From NCBI GenBank assembly GCA_016709865.1, contig JADJLX010000005.1:1798001-1862000 (forward strand): a DNA stretch of 64,000 nt, written 5' to 3'. The position numbers and the translations under genes were made by a program. The stretch comes from Bacteroidales bacterium. Lineage in GTDB: Bacteria > Bacteroidota > Bacteroidia > Bacteroidales > VadinHA17. Below are positions 44,588 through 53,452 of the stretch, piece by piece. The number at the start of each line of letters is the position of its first letter. The first letter of the stretch is position 1. The notes beneath the pieces were generated by a model. It was not told the origin of the DNA. It saw only the letters and a list, made by a program, of their open reading frames with translations, and searched no databases.

Positions 44588-46963
44588 CTATTCATACCTG
44601 AGAGCATCTACGGGATTCCTGGTGGCACCCCTCCAGCTCTGCAAGCAAACTGTCAGCATAGCAATCCCAATTGCAATAATACCTGATAAAACAAAAATCC
44701 ACCAGCTCAAATCTGTCTTGTAAGCAAAATTCTCAAGCCATTTATTGATTGAATAATAAGAAACAGGAATGGCAATTATAAAAGCAATTGCTACCCATAC
44801 AAAGAAGTCTTTGGTAAGCATTAAAATCACTTCTGATACATGAGCCCCGTTTATCTTGCGGATACCAATCTCTTTGGTACGAAGTTTTGTGAGAAATACT
44901 GAAGTTGCTATTAATCCAAGACAAGTTATTATCATAGCAAGAAAAGAAAAGAGCAAAATTATATGTGCCTGCCTTCTGTCATTTGCATAATTTAGTTGTA
45001 CTGCCTGATCTAAAAACTGGTATTCAAAAGGATTTCCCGGATTAGTACTTTCCCATTCAGACTTGATAAAGCTAAGGCTTGATTCAAAATCATTACTGCT
45101 CAGTTTAACTCCCATCTTATACAAATCCTGCTTCAAACTTATATTTAATACAACTGGTTCAATTTTCTCGTGGAATGATTTAAAATAAAAATTTTCAACC
45201 ACTCCAATCACAATCTGGTCTTTCTGGTTCCATCCATTTTTGATGTGCTTCCCTACTGATGACTTCCAACCCATCTTTTCGGCAAATGCCCTGTTTATAA
45301 TTGCCCCCTGATCTTCATCTGTACTAAAATCGACTGAGAAATTACGACCTTCGATGATTTTTATTTTCATAAAATCAATAAAATTGAAATCAACGAAAAA
45401 GTATTTCGTCTGAATGCTACCGATTTCCGGGTCATCAGGTGAACCGGCTGATGAAAAATGGTATTTATTTGGGGGGAAAGAGGATGCAAATGTAATATCT
45501 GCAATCTGAGGATTTCTTAATAACCTATCCCTCAGAGATCTGGCCGTTTCAAATGTTTTATCAACAGGTATGGTTATAATACGATCGGCGTTATAACCCA
45601 GATCAGATTGTTGAATGAACCTCATCTGTTTGAAAATAAATCCCGAGCCTATAATTAAAATTATCGAAATGGTAAACTGAACGGATAAATAGATATATGA
45701 TTTGGAAATTCCGGCAAACTTCGACAATTCATGTCCTCTTATCAGGCTTAAAGCACTGTATTTTAAGACATTATTAGAAATATATAATCCTGATAAGACA
45801 GATATTGATAAGGCTGTGGTACTTGAGATAAGCAGGAAATGAATACCTGAAAGATCCTTAATATCGAATTGCAATTTGATAAATTGATCCAATACAGGTT
45901 GTAATAATCCTACGAAAAATATAGCAAAAACCAATGAAATCATACATATGATGATAGATTCAGCTATATACAAAGCTTTGATACTGGACGATCGTGCTCC
46001 AAATATTTTACGTACACCGACATCTCTTACCCTTTTTCTGACAATTGAAATACTCAGACTGATATAGTTTATGCAGGCTATGACCAGTATGCAAACTGCA
46101 ATGCTTAAGAAAATCACAACGGTACTTATATCGCCTGTTGGTTCAGGATTATCGCTGATAGATTTTGAATACAAATGGATTTCTGAAAGACTCTGAAGTT
46201 TTGTATTTAAAATATTTTTTCTGTTCTTTTCATCGACATATTTTTGAGCGTAACTTTTAAATTCATTTGTAAACTGATTCAACGGAAGTTCTTTAGAAAG
46301 TAGCACATATGTATTAAAACTGTTCAAATCCCAGGCTTGCTTGATCCAGTCACCCCAGCTTTCAAGCCGGGCAGGGTCATAAACAAGATACTCAAAATGG
46401 AAATGTGAATTAACAGGAAAGTCTCTAACAACTCCGGTAATTGTAAGGTTGGTCATATTATCAAGAACAATTACTTTCCCCAATAGATTTTCCTCTTTGA
46501 AATATTTTTCAGAAACCGTCTTGGTTAATATTACTGATCCTGGTGCCCTTAAGGCATTGCTTTTATCTCCTGCAATAAAATCAAAACTGAAAATATCTAA
46601 AATGGACGGATCTGTATAAAACAGGTTGTTAGCTTTGACGGCTGTTTTATCGAAAGAGATGACATTTGGACTCCATAAATTATATAGTCTTGCAGTTTTC
46701 TCTACTCCGTTAATGAACTCTGCGCAATCCGGGCCCAGTCGGTAAGTGACATTTGCACTGTATTGCCCGTTTTCATCATTATAAGACAGCAGCCGGTAGA
46801 TTCGATCCTTCTTATCATGAAAGTCATCATAACTGATTTCTGTATTTATAAATAGTCCAATAATTATGCAGCAGGAAAAGCCTAAAGTCATGCCAATAAT
46901 ATTGACAGAAGTTGAAAACTTTTGTCTCAATAGCATCCTTACCTGTTGCTTAAATATTTTCAT
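44588..46963 (-). CDS. FtsX/MacB-type ABC permease, fused (copy 2 of 4)
   Basis: A 791-residue permease. The ATG at 46963 is chosen because the first residues (MKIFKQQVRMLLRQKFSTSV) align with the paralogues; an upstream TTG at 47023 would have to be read through the G10 tract. Two MacB_PCD/FtsX halves; coupling motifs VRDVGVRKIFGAR and KEIGIRKINGA, and the end AATRNPVDALRYE. The G10 tract is 44-53 bases before the start. Confidence 0.88.
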   Translation of the reverse strand: MKIFKQQVRMLLRQKFSTSVNIIGMTLGFSCCIIIGLFINTEISYDDFHDKKDRIYRLLSYNDENGQYSANVTYRLGPDCAEFINGVEKTARLYNLWSPNVISFDKTAVKANNLFYTDPSILDIFSFDFIAGDKSNALRAPGSVILTKTVSEKYFKEENLLGKVIVLDNMTNLTITGVVRDFPVNSHFHFEYLVYDPARLESWGDWIKQAWDLNSFNTYVLLSKELPLNQFTNEFKSYAQKYVDEKNRKNILNTKLQSLSEIHLYSKSISDNPEPTGDISTVVIFLSIAVCILVIACINYISLSISIVRKRVRDVGVRKIFGARSSSIKALYIAESIIICMISLVFAIFFVGLLQPVLDQFIKLQFDIKDLSGIHFLLISSTTALSISVLSGLYISNNVLKYSALSLIRGHELSKFAGISKSYIYLSVQFTISIILIIGSGFIFKQMRFIQQSDLGYNADRIITIPVDKTFETARSLRDRLLRNPQIADITFASSFPPNKYHFSSAGSPDDPEIGSIQTKYFFVDFNFIDFMKIKIIEGRNFSVDFSTDEDQGAIINRAFAEKMGWKSSVGKHIKNGWNQKDQIVIGVVENFYFKSFHEKIEPVVLNISLKQDLYKMGVKLSSNDFESSLSFIKSEWESTNPGNPFEYQFLDQAVQLNYANDRRQAHIILLFSFLAMIITCLGLIATSVFLTKLRTKEIGIRKINGAHVSEVILMLTKDFFVWVAIAFIIAIPVSYYSINKWLENFAYKTDLSWWIFVLSGIIAIGIAMLTVCLQSWRGATRNPVDALRYE

Positions 46964-47006
46964 TTGATATTCTTTTATATATATCAGAATGCTTAAACTA
47001 TTCCCT

Positions 47007-47016
47007 GGGGGGGGGG
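47007..47016. repeat. G10 homopolymer upstream of permease copy 2
   Basis: Ten consecutive G on the plus strand lie 44-53 bases upstream of the ATG at 46963, within the leader or promoter on the minus strand. Such tracts change length by slipped-strand mispairing and are also hard to sequence. No coding frame is affected with the start chosen here. Confidence 0.7.
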
Positions 47017-47056
47017 AAAACAATTGCGGGTAATTATCCTATAGCCATTTAGTATT

Positions 47057-49432
47057 TTATTCATAGCGCAAAGCATCCACAGGATTCTTTGTTGCAGCTC
47101 TCCAGCTCTGCCAGCTCACAGTTATTAAAGTTATTGACAGAACGATAATTCCGGATATGGCAAAAATCCACCAGCTCAGATCTGTTTTGTATGCAAAAGT
47201 CTGTAACCATCTGTTCATTGCGAACCATGCAAAAGGAATTGCTATTAAAAAAGCAATGAAAACCCATTTTAAGAAAGTCATGTTTAACATTGCCATTATT
47301 TCTGGAATAGTGGCACCGTTAACTTTCCTTACTCCAATCTCTTTTGTCCTTAGTTCAGAGAAGAAAGCTGCCAGCCCGAAAAGTCCCATGCAGGCAATTA
47401 GAATTGCTATTGCTGAGAAAATAAAAATGACCTTACCGAACAGGCTCTCCTTTTTATAAAGCTGATTATAGTAATCATCGTAGAAAAAGTATTCAAAAGG
47501 GCTATCCGGAACCATTTTGTTCCAGAGATTCTTCGTAAAATCCACTGATGAGGAAATTTGGTTTGTGTTCAATTTAACAGCTATGAATTTTGGATCGCTT
47601 TCACGCTCAAAGAGAAAGAGCGGTTCAACTTTTTCCCTTAATGATTTAAAGTTGAAATCTCTTATAATACCTGTTACGAATCCATCTTTCCCGTTATATG
47701 ATGAAAACTTTTTTCCGATAGGGTCTTCCCATCCCAGTTTCGTTACAGCAGACTCATTTAAAAGATAATGTGTACCTGTGTAAGGGCATGCTGTATCGCC
47801 AGGCAGATATCCTTCTTTAAGATGAACTCCAAAGGTGCTGAAGAAATCCTTATCAATTGCAAGATATCCCATAGGCACTGCACCTTTTACATTACCCTCA
47901 TAATCGATTGAAGCGACCCATTTCATTTCTCCCGGCAGATCGGAGGTCACTCCCGCTGAAAGTATATTTGGGTTCCGTATGAGTTCATTTTTGAATGAAA
48001 TGATCCTGCTGCGCATAGTGTTGTCGTTTATAGGGATGATCATCAGCTGTTCTTTTGAAAAACCAAGATTCAGATTCTGAATGAATTTCATCTGCCTGTA
48101 AACAACAAGAGAAGAAGCAATAAGAACAATTGATATCCCAAACTGGAAAAGAACAAGCAGGCCCTGTATCCCGATACGATTTTTTGTCTTTGTAAATGGC
48201 TTTTTAAAAGTGTCCATCGGACTAATCCGTGATGATATCCAGCCCGAAGCCAGACCAGTTATAAAGGTAATCAGTAGGAATAGTAAAATATATGCCGGCA
48301 GCAGGCTTTTGACTGAATAATTCTTTGAAAGATCAGAACCTACAAGCCGTGAGAACCATGGCAGATAGTCGCTTATTGTTAAAGCAGCAGTTATAATTGA
48401 AATACCAACGAGAACCGATGCGTCTGAAATATATAAGAAAATTAATTGTGCCCTTCTTGCTCCCATTATCTTACGAATACCAAGTTCTTTAGTCCGCCGG
48501 TTATTCATTGAGAATGACAGATTTATATAATTTATACAGGCAATTGAGAGTATAAGAAAGGCAATGGTGCTTAATATGTAAATACTTTTAATATCGCTGT
48601 TGGCAGCAAATTCTCCTCCCATATTTGAGTGAAGATGTATAGATGTCAGCTCTTGAACATGATACTTTTTATTATCCCCGAAATCGGCACCATCATCGTA
48701 TTCCTTAGTTGACTGGCTGACATATTTTTCCAAACTGTCGGCATTGACTGTCTGATTTGCCATAAGGTAAAGATTTGTTACAGTACTCATACGGTCTTCC
48801 AGAAAATCTTTTCTGAAGAGTGTGGTTGCTGTTGGCATCGAGACCATCATGTCGAATTGAAGATGAGTATTACCCGGTATATCTTTCATAATACCTGTCA
48901 CGGTAAAGTCGATGGTACGGTTATAACGAATTGTTTTTCCTACCGGATCTGATTCCCCGAAATACTTTTCAGCTGCTGACTCTGTTAATACGACACTATT
49001 TGGCTGTGAGAGTACTGATTTGGGATTTCCAATAAGCAAGGGGAAGGTGAAAATGTCAAATACTGTAGAATCGGCTAAAACTATTCTGTCTTCAAAAAAT
49101 GATATATCGCCCGACGAAACAAGTCCTTTTGATAAACGGGTTATCCTTACCGTCTTTTCTATCTCAGGAAATTTATTCTGAAGAAATGGCCCAAGCGGAT
49201 TTGGAGTCTGGACCCAGGCCTCATTTTTTCCTCCAAAATTAAATGTGCCATAGACTCTGAATATCTGATCAGAATTTTTATGAAACCGGTCGAAACTAAG
49301 TTCATAGCTTATATAAATCAATATGAGGCTGGCTGCAATTATTCCGATTGTCAGACCGGCAACGTTAACAAAAGTGAAGAGTTTCTGATTCTTGAAATTC
49401 CTTATAGTGTATTGTAAATTTTTAAAGATCAT
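47057..49432 (-). CDS. FtsX/MacB-type ABC permease, fused (copy 3 of 4)
   Basis: A 791-residue permease starting FKNLQYTIRNFKNQKLFTFV, with two MacB-like halves and the coupling motifs TKELGIRKIMGARR and TKEIGVRKVNGA. The end is AATKNPVDALRYE. It is preceded by a 198-bp gap, the largest among the four, which contains a TTTTACA-N6-TGTAAAt dyad at 49540. It could therefore have its own promoter. Confidence 0.88.
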   Translation of the reverse strand: MIFKNLQYTIRNFKNQKLFTFVNVAGLTIGIIAASLILIYISYELSFDRFHKNSDQIFRVYGTFNFGGKNEAWVQTPNPLGPFLQNKFPEIEKTVRITRLSKGLVSSGDISFFEDRIVLADSTVFDIFTFPLLIGNPKSVLSQPNSVVLTESAAEKYFGESDPVGKTIRYNRTIDFTVTGIMKDIPGNTHLQFDMMVSMPTATTLFRKDFLEDRMSTVTNLYLMANQTVNADSLEKYVSQSTKEYDDGADFGDNKKYHVQELTSIHLHSNMGGEFAANSDIKSIYILSTIAFLILSIACINYINLSFSMNNRRTKELGIRKIMGARRAQLIFLYISDASVLVGISIITAALTISDYLPWFSRLVGSDLSKNYSVKSLLPAYILLFLLITFITGLASGWISSRISPMDTFKKPFTKTKNRIGIQGLLVLFQFGISIVLIASSLVVYRQMKFIQNLNLGFSKEQLMIIPINDNTMRSRIISFKNELIRNPNILSAGVTSDLPGEMKWVASIDYEGNVKGAVPMGYLAIDKDFFSTFGVHLKEGYLPGDTACPYTGTHYLLNESAVTKLGWEDPIGKKFSSYNGKDGFVTGIIRDFNFKSLREKVEPLFLFERESDPKFIAVKLNTNQISSSVDFTKNLWNKMVPDSPFEYFFYDDYYNQLYKKESLFGKVIFIFSAIAILIACMGLFGLAAFFSELRTKEIGVRKVNGATIPEIMAMLNMTFLKWVFIAFLIAIPFAWFAMNRWLQTFAYKTDLSWWIFAISGIIVLSITLITVSWQSWRAATKNPVDALRYE

Positions 49433-49539
49433 GATTAATTAATTATTTAAAACTCTATGATTCCAAAAACATGCCAGTAATTTATATGTCTGATATAGAG
49501 TCATTTATGTAATTTTTGAAATTTGTATAAGTTAATATA

Positions 49540-49558
49540 TTTTACAGTTATGTGTAAA
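49540..49558 (-). promoter_or_regulatory. TTTTACA-N6-TGTAAA dyad upstream of permease copy 3
   Basis: The inverted repeat TTTTACA (49540-49546), gttatg spacer, and TGTAAA (49553-49558) lies 108 bases upstream of the ATG at 49432. The same dyad with spacer gataag is 106 bases upstream of the receiver-only gene. Their minus-strand downstream sequences also share an AATGAC...ATCAGAyATAT-like stretch. Confidence 0.45.
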
Positions 49559-49630
49559 TTTATTTTACGTGTTGGAAGTTTAGTATTTACACTAATGTTA
49601 TTGACTGTAATCTAATAAGGTAAATATGTT

Positions 49631-52036
49631 TTATTCGTATCTTAAGGCTTCAACCGGATTTTTTGTTGCGGCCCTCCAGGTTTGAAGGCTTACTGTTAGT
49701 ATTGCTATTCCCAGTGCGATGATCCCTGATAAGCCAAATATCCACCAGCTGAGTTCAGTTTTATATGCAAAGTTCTGTAACCATTTATGCACTATGTACC
49801 AGCCTACAGGGCAGGAGATAACAAAAGCTATTGCCACAAGCTTAATAAATTCACTGCTTAGCAGATACATCACTTCTACGATTCCGGCACCATTAATTTT
49901 ACGTATTCCAATCTCTTTGGTACGTTGAATTGACAACCAGTTAATCAGAGCAAATAAGCCCAGACATGAGAGGAAAACAGCCAGGATTGTAAAGGTACCT
50001 ACTATATTGGCCAGCCTCTCTTCATCCTGGTATCTGGCATTGTATTTATCTTTTATAAAAAAATATTGAAATGGTACCCCCGGAGCCAACTCCTCCCAGG
50101 TTTCACTGATGAATTTGATAGTCCGCTGATAATGCTTCTTATCAATTCTGAGGGTCACATAGCCTGCCAGCCAGTTGGAACCTGTAAAACGGTAAATAAC
50201 AGGTTCAATCTGAGTCTGCATCGACCGGATATTCATATCTTTTATAACACCAATAACTGTTAATGATTCCTCTTCATGCTTAAAACGGAGCTTTTTCCCG
50301 ACAGGATTGTCCCACCCCAGTTTCCTGGCTGCTGTTTCGTTAATAATCACATTACTGAATCTGTCAGATGCTATTGTATCTGTCAGGGCCCTTCCGCTGA
50401 CAATGGGAATCTGAAATACATCTGAAAAGTTTTCATCTATTGATGTTACGACCATTTCTCTGGAGTCTTCGGCTGAAGATCCCTCAGGAATTACTGCAAA
50501 TCTGTTAGGAAAATTGTTCCCCGGAATATTCTCTGTTATAGAGACTCCTTTCATTTCGTATGCCTGTGCCTCTCTCTCCATAACTGAGGCAAATAGCTTT
50601 GCAAATTCCAAACGATTGCTTTCATCTTTTACCCTAAGCTGAACAGAAAGAAGGTCCTCTTCATTGAATCCAAGATCATGATTCTTCATAAATGAAATCT
50701 GTCTGGAGATAAATAATTGTGTAATAATCATTACTATAGTTATCAGAAACTGGGTGATTATAAATCCTTTACGAATCCCGGGTTTATTACCCCGGGAAGC
50801 AATCTTTGCACGAAGGATCTGAACCGGCTGATACCTGGAAAAAATGAGTGCAGGCCAGATACCCGACAAGAAACCGGTCAGGATTCCGAAGGCCAGAAGA
50901 GCTAAAATAATTTTTCCGTTTGCAAAATTGATACTTATATTCCTTTGAGATAATTCGTTAAACCACGGTAAAAACATATCAGACAGATATACTGCGATTA
51001 CGACTGCTATTAAGGAAAGTGTAACAGATTCTCCGAGAAACAGGCTTGAAATCTGAAATCTTCCGCCGCCTGCTAGCTTTCGCAGTCCGGTTTCTCTGGC
51101 CCGTTTCCCCGATTGGCTGGTTGAGAGGTTAACAAAGCTGGCACAGGCAATAAACAGAACTGCAATGGCAATGGCCAGAAGTATGTAAAGATACTCTTGT
51201 GAAACCGGGGGCAAAATATCACCAGACACCCTATTGTCTGTATGGATACTTGCGAGAGACTGAATGTCATAGCTTTCTCTTCCTTTAAGATAATCAGGAA
51301 AATATTTCTCAGGAATTAAATCAAGATCTGCTTTTAAAGAAGAAACATTCTGATCTGTGAAAGTCTTTACAAAAGTTACAGCTCCCCCTCCCCACCACAT
51401 ATTTTGCAGATCGGGATACATTTTTTTCAGAACAAGGTGAGAGACAAGCAGGTCGAACTTAAATATCGAATTCTCTGGCAGATCTTTCAGAATCCCCTCC
51501 ACTCTGAAACTGAAATCACCTATTATCAGCTCTTTTCCCAGTGGATTTTCATCTCCAAATAATTTCTTCGCAGTTTTGTCTGCAAGAACAACTGATCCGG
51601 TATTCTCAAAAATTGTTTTTGGATTGCCAGTTAACAGCGGGAAGTTAAACATTTTTAAAAAACATGAGTCGGCAGTGTATCCGGTCAGATTGAAAAAAGT
51701 TTTGCCGGCAATCATAACCGGTTCATCATCACTCAGGAAGAGAGATAATCCGGTAACCATCTCAATATCTTTGATATCTGCTCTTACCGCTTCAGGTAAA
51801 GGCAATGGAGTGGTCGCTCTGAAATCGGTTCCTCCTGTACCTTTATTAACCGATATGATCCTGTATATCTGGCTACTATTCCTGTGAAAATTATCATAAT
51901 TCATTTCAAAATTCACAAAATAGAAAATGAGTATAGTTACAGTCATTCCTATTGAGAGTCCGAGAAGATTCATCAACGAAATATTTTTCTGTCTCACCAG
52001 GTACCTTAACCCAATTCTAATGTTATACCAGATCAT
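49631..52036 (-). CDS. FtsX/MacB-type ABC permease, fused (copy 4 of 4)
   Basis: An 801-residue permease starting IWYNIRIGLRYLVRQKNISL, with two MacB-like halves, coupling motifs ARETGLRKLAGGG and TKEIGIRKINGAG, and the end AATKNPVEALRYE. The receiver-only regulator stop is 39 bases upstream, so the two are probably cotranscribed. Such regulator-permease pairs are typical of peptide or drug stress responses in Firmicutes and Bacteroidota, but the role here is not shown. Confidence 0.88.
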   Translation of the reverse strand: MIWYNIRIGLRYLVRQKNISLMNLLGLSIGMTVTILIFYFVNFEMNYDNFHRNSSQIYRIISVNKGTGGTDFRATTPLPLPEAVRADIKDIEMVTGLSLFLSDDEPVMIAGKTFFNLTGYTADSCFLKMFNFPLLTGNPKTIFENTGSVVLADKTAKKLFGDENPLGKELIIGDFSFRVEGILKDLPENSIFKFDLLVSHLVLKKMYPDLQNMWWGGGAVTFVKTFTDQNVSSLKADLDLIPEKYFPDYLKGRESYDIQSLASIHTDNRVSGDILPPVSQEYLYILLAIAIAVLFIACASFVNLSTSQSGKRARETGLRKLAGGGRFQISSLFLGESVTLSLIAVVIAVYLSDMFLPWFNELSQRNISINFANGKIILALLAFGILTGFLSGIWPALIFSRYQPVQILRAKIASRGNKPGIRKGFIITQFLITIVMIITQLFISRQISFMKNHDLGFNEEDLLSVQLRVKDESNRLEFAKLFASVMEREAQAYEMKGVSITENIPGNNFPNRFAVIPEGSSAEDSREMVVTSIDENFSDVFQIPIVSGRALTDTIASDRFSNVIINETAARKLGWDNPVGKKLRFKHEEESLTVIGVIKDMNIRSMQTQIEPVIYRFTGSNWLAGYVTLRIDKKHYQRTIKFISETWEELAPGVPFQYFFIKDKYNARYQDEERLANIVGTFTILAVFLSCLGLFALINWLSIQRTKEIGIRKINGAGIVEVMYLLSSEFIKLVAIAFVISCPVGWYIVHKWLQNFAYKTELSWWIFGLSGIIALGIAILTVSLQTWRAATKNPVEALRYE

Positions 52037-52075
52037 ACCTTTGTTGATTTTAAGATAGTTTTATACGTACCATAT

Positions 52076-52483
52076 TCAAAGATAATTTGTTATACACAAC
52101 TCTTCGTTTCGCATTTCAGTTTGAATGTTAAGTTTCATTACCATCTCTACAGCTTCTTTTAACCTTTCTGGATTTACAGGTTTTGAAAGGTAGTCAATGC
52201 TTTCTGCCTCAATATGATTTATTGCATTCTTCTCATATGCTGTTACAAAGATTATGCTTATTGGTTTGTCCAGGTATTCAAGCAAATCGAATCCTGTTTC
52301 TCCCCTTAACTGAATATCCAGAAAAACCACCTGAGGGTTGTTTTGGTTGATCAGCTTAATTGCACTTTCACAGGAATCGGCTTCTCCTGCAATTTCAATT
52401 TCAGGATATTCTCCCAGTAATCTTCTCAGATTTACCCTGGCCAGTCTTTCTTCGTCTACTATTACTGCTTTTAAGTGTGTCAT
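52076..52483 (-). CDS. Receiver-only response regulator, LytTR domain missing
   Basis: A 135-residue protein, start ATG at 52483. The receiver domain is complete: acidic pair at 10-11 (VDEERLARVNL), phosphorylatable Asp56 in VFLDIQ, Thr81 in FVTAY and Lys101 in LSKPVNPERL. It is about 60% identical by eye to the receiver of the LytTR regulator at 58204, yet stops after a tail QTEMRNEELCITNYL instead of the LytTR domain. The next gene begins 39 bases later, so there is no room for a frameshifted LytTR. The tail resembles translated intergenic repeat DNA. It may sequester phosphate from the kinase or be decayed. Confidence 0.82.
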   Translation of the reverse strand: MTHLKAVIVDEERLARVNLRRLLGEYPEIEIAGEADSCESAIKLINQNNPQVVFLDIQLRGETGFDLLEYLDKPISIIFVTAYEKNAINHIEAESIDYLSKPVNPERLKEAVEMVMKLNIQTEMRNEELCITNYL

Positions 52484-52588
52484 CGCGAAAATCATTTGAT
52501 GACAACAATTGCAACCCGTATACCAAATTTGCATATATCTGATTTACTGTCATATAGATTATTGGCAAGATTGTTATACGTCAAATAT

Positions 52589-52608
52589 TTTTACAGATAA
52601 GTGTAAAA
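52589..52608 (-). promoter_or_regulatory. TTTTACA-N6-TGTAAAA dyad upstream of receiver-only gene
   Basis: The inverted repeat TTTTACA (52589-52595), gataag, TGTAAAA (52602-52608) extends to a near-perfect AAATATTTT-type dyad from 52584 to 52612. It lies 106 bases upstream of the ATG at 52483, in the gap after DUF4249. A second copy is at 49540. Confidence 0.5.
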
Positions 52609-52641
52609 TATTTGTACTAATCTATTTGCTTAATTAATACT

Positions 52642-53448
52642 TCATCTGGCTGCTGAAATAATAATGGTATCTCTGCTGACAGTATATGCGCCAAAATAAC
52701 CGAGTGCACCATCACTTAAATTGGTATTCGGATTAGCCGGCGTTGTAAATGACATCATCTCTGAGCCACCGGAAATTGGGAATAACGTCTTATAATATTC
52801 GTATGTATTCTCATCGAGTGAGTATAGCTCAACTACAACAGTATCATTCTGTTGATATACGTTATTGCTCCATTTTAATTCAACATTATTTCCATTATAA
52901 ACATCATCATCATAAAGTTCTTTGCTAATCCTGGCTTTTGTTTTATCGTTAATGTTGTAAGTTTTTAACCTGTAAAAATTGCGATTCTCCTCCGGATCGG
53001 AAAAGTGACAGCTTACCACATAACCAACCTCATAAATAATGCTTTTTGGATTATACCTGCAGGTTAATGAATCAATATTAACTTTTTGAGGAATAGTTGC
53101 TTTTGCCATATAGGTATCTCCTTCCGAAAGTATGCTGAGAGTATAATCCACACGTGATTTAGCATGTACATGTTCTGCCAGATAACTACCAGGTTCAGTT
53201 TCATTTAGCTTTACGACAGCACCTGAATTGTCTGTTAATAAAATAACAGCACCTGAGACAGGCGGGTTTGTTTTACGGGTAAAATAATCAGTTGTCTTTG
53301 ACAACTTTATGATGAATTGGTTATCAGAATCACTAATTACACCTTCAATTACAAGTTTTGGTTTCATATAGTCCAGATCAATTTCGATTATACTTTCACA
53401 TGATGTTGAGAGTATAAGAAGGCTAAGGAAAATCAGTAACGGTTTCAT
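52642..53448 (-). CDS. DUF4249 lipoprotein
   Basis: A 268-residue lipoprotein with lipobox at about residues 13-17 (LSTSC). It matches DUF4249: the first 40 residues IIEIDLDYMKPKLVIEGVIS, then a beta-sandwich-like PPVSGAVILLTDNSGAVV, and an IVEL-type end. In Bacteroidota DUF4249 proteins stand next to TonB-dependent receptors and are thought to act at the cell surface with them. Here it starts 4 bases after the receptor stop. Confidence 0.85.
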   Translation of the reverse strand: MKPLLIFLSLLILSTSCESIIEIDLDYMKPKLVIEGVISDSDNQFIIKLSKTTDYFTRKTNPPVSGAVILLTDNSGAVVKLNETEPGSYLAEHVHAKSRVDYTLSILSEGDTYMAKATIPQKVNIDSLTCRYNPKSIIYEVGYVVSCHFSDPEENRNFYRLKTYNINDKTKARISKELYDDDVYNGNNVELKWSNNVYQQNDTVVVELYSLDENTYEYYKTLFPISGGSEMMSFTTPANPNTNLSDGALGYFGAYTVSRDTIIISAAR

Positions 53449-53452
53449 TTGT

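Noticed and set aside
46964..47023. Longer start for permease copy 2 from a TTG before the G10 tract
   Set aside because: The extra residues (MFSPPPGNS) do not match the paralogues, which begin at the position of the ATG at 46963.
52037..52075. A frameshifted LytTR domain after the receiver-only gene
   Set aside because: Only 39 bases lie before the next gene, too few for a 100-residue domain; the domain is absent, not frameshifted.
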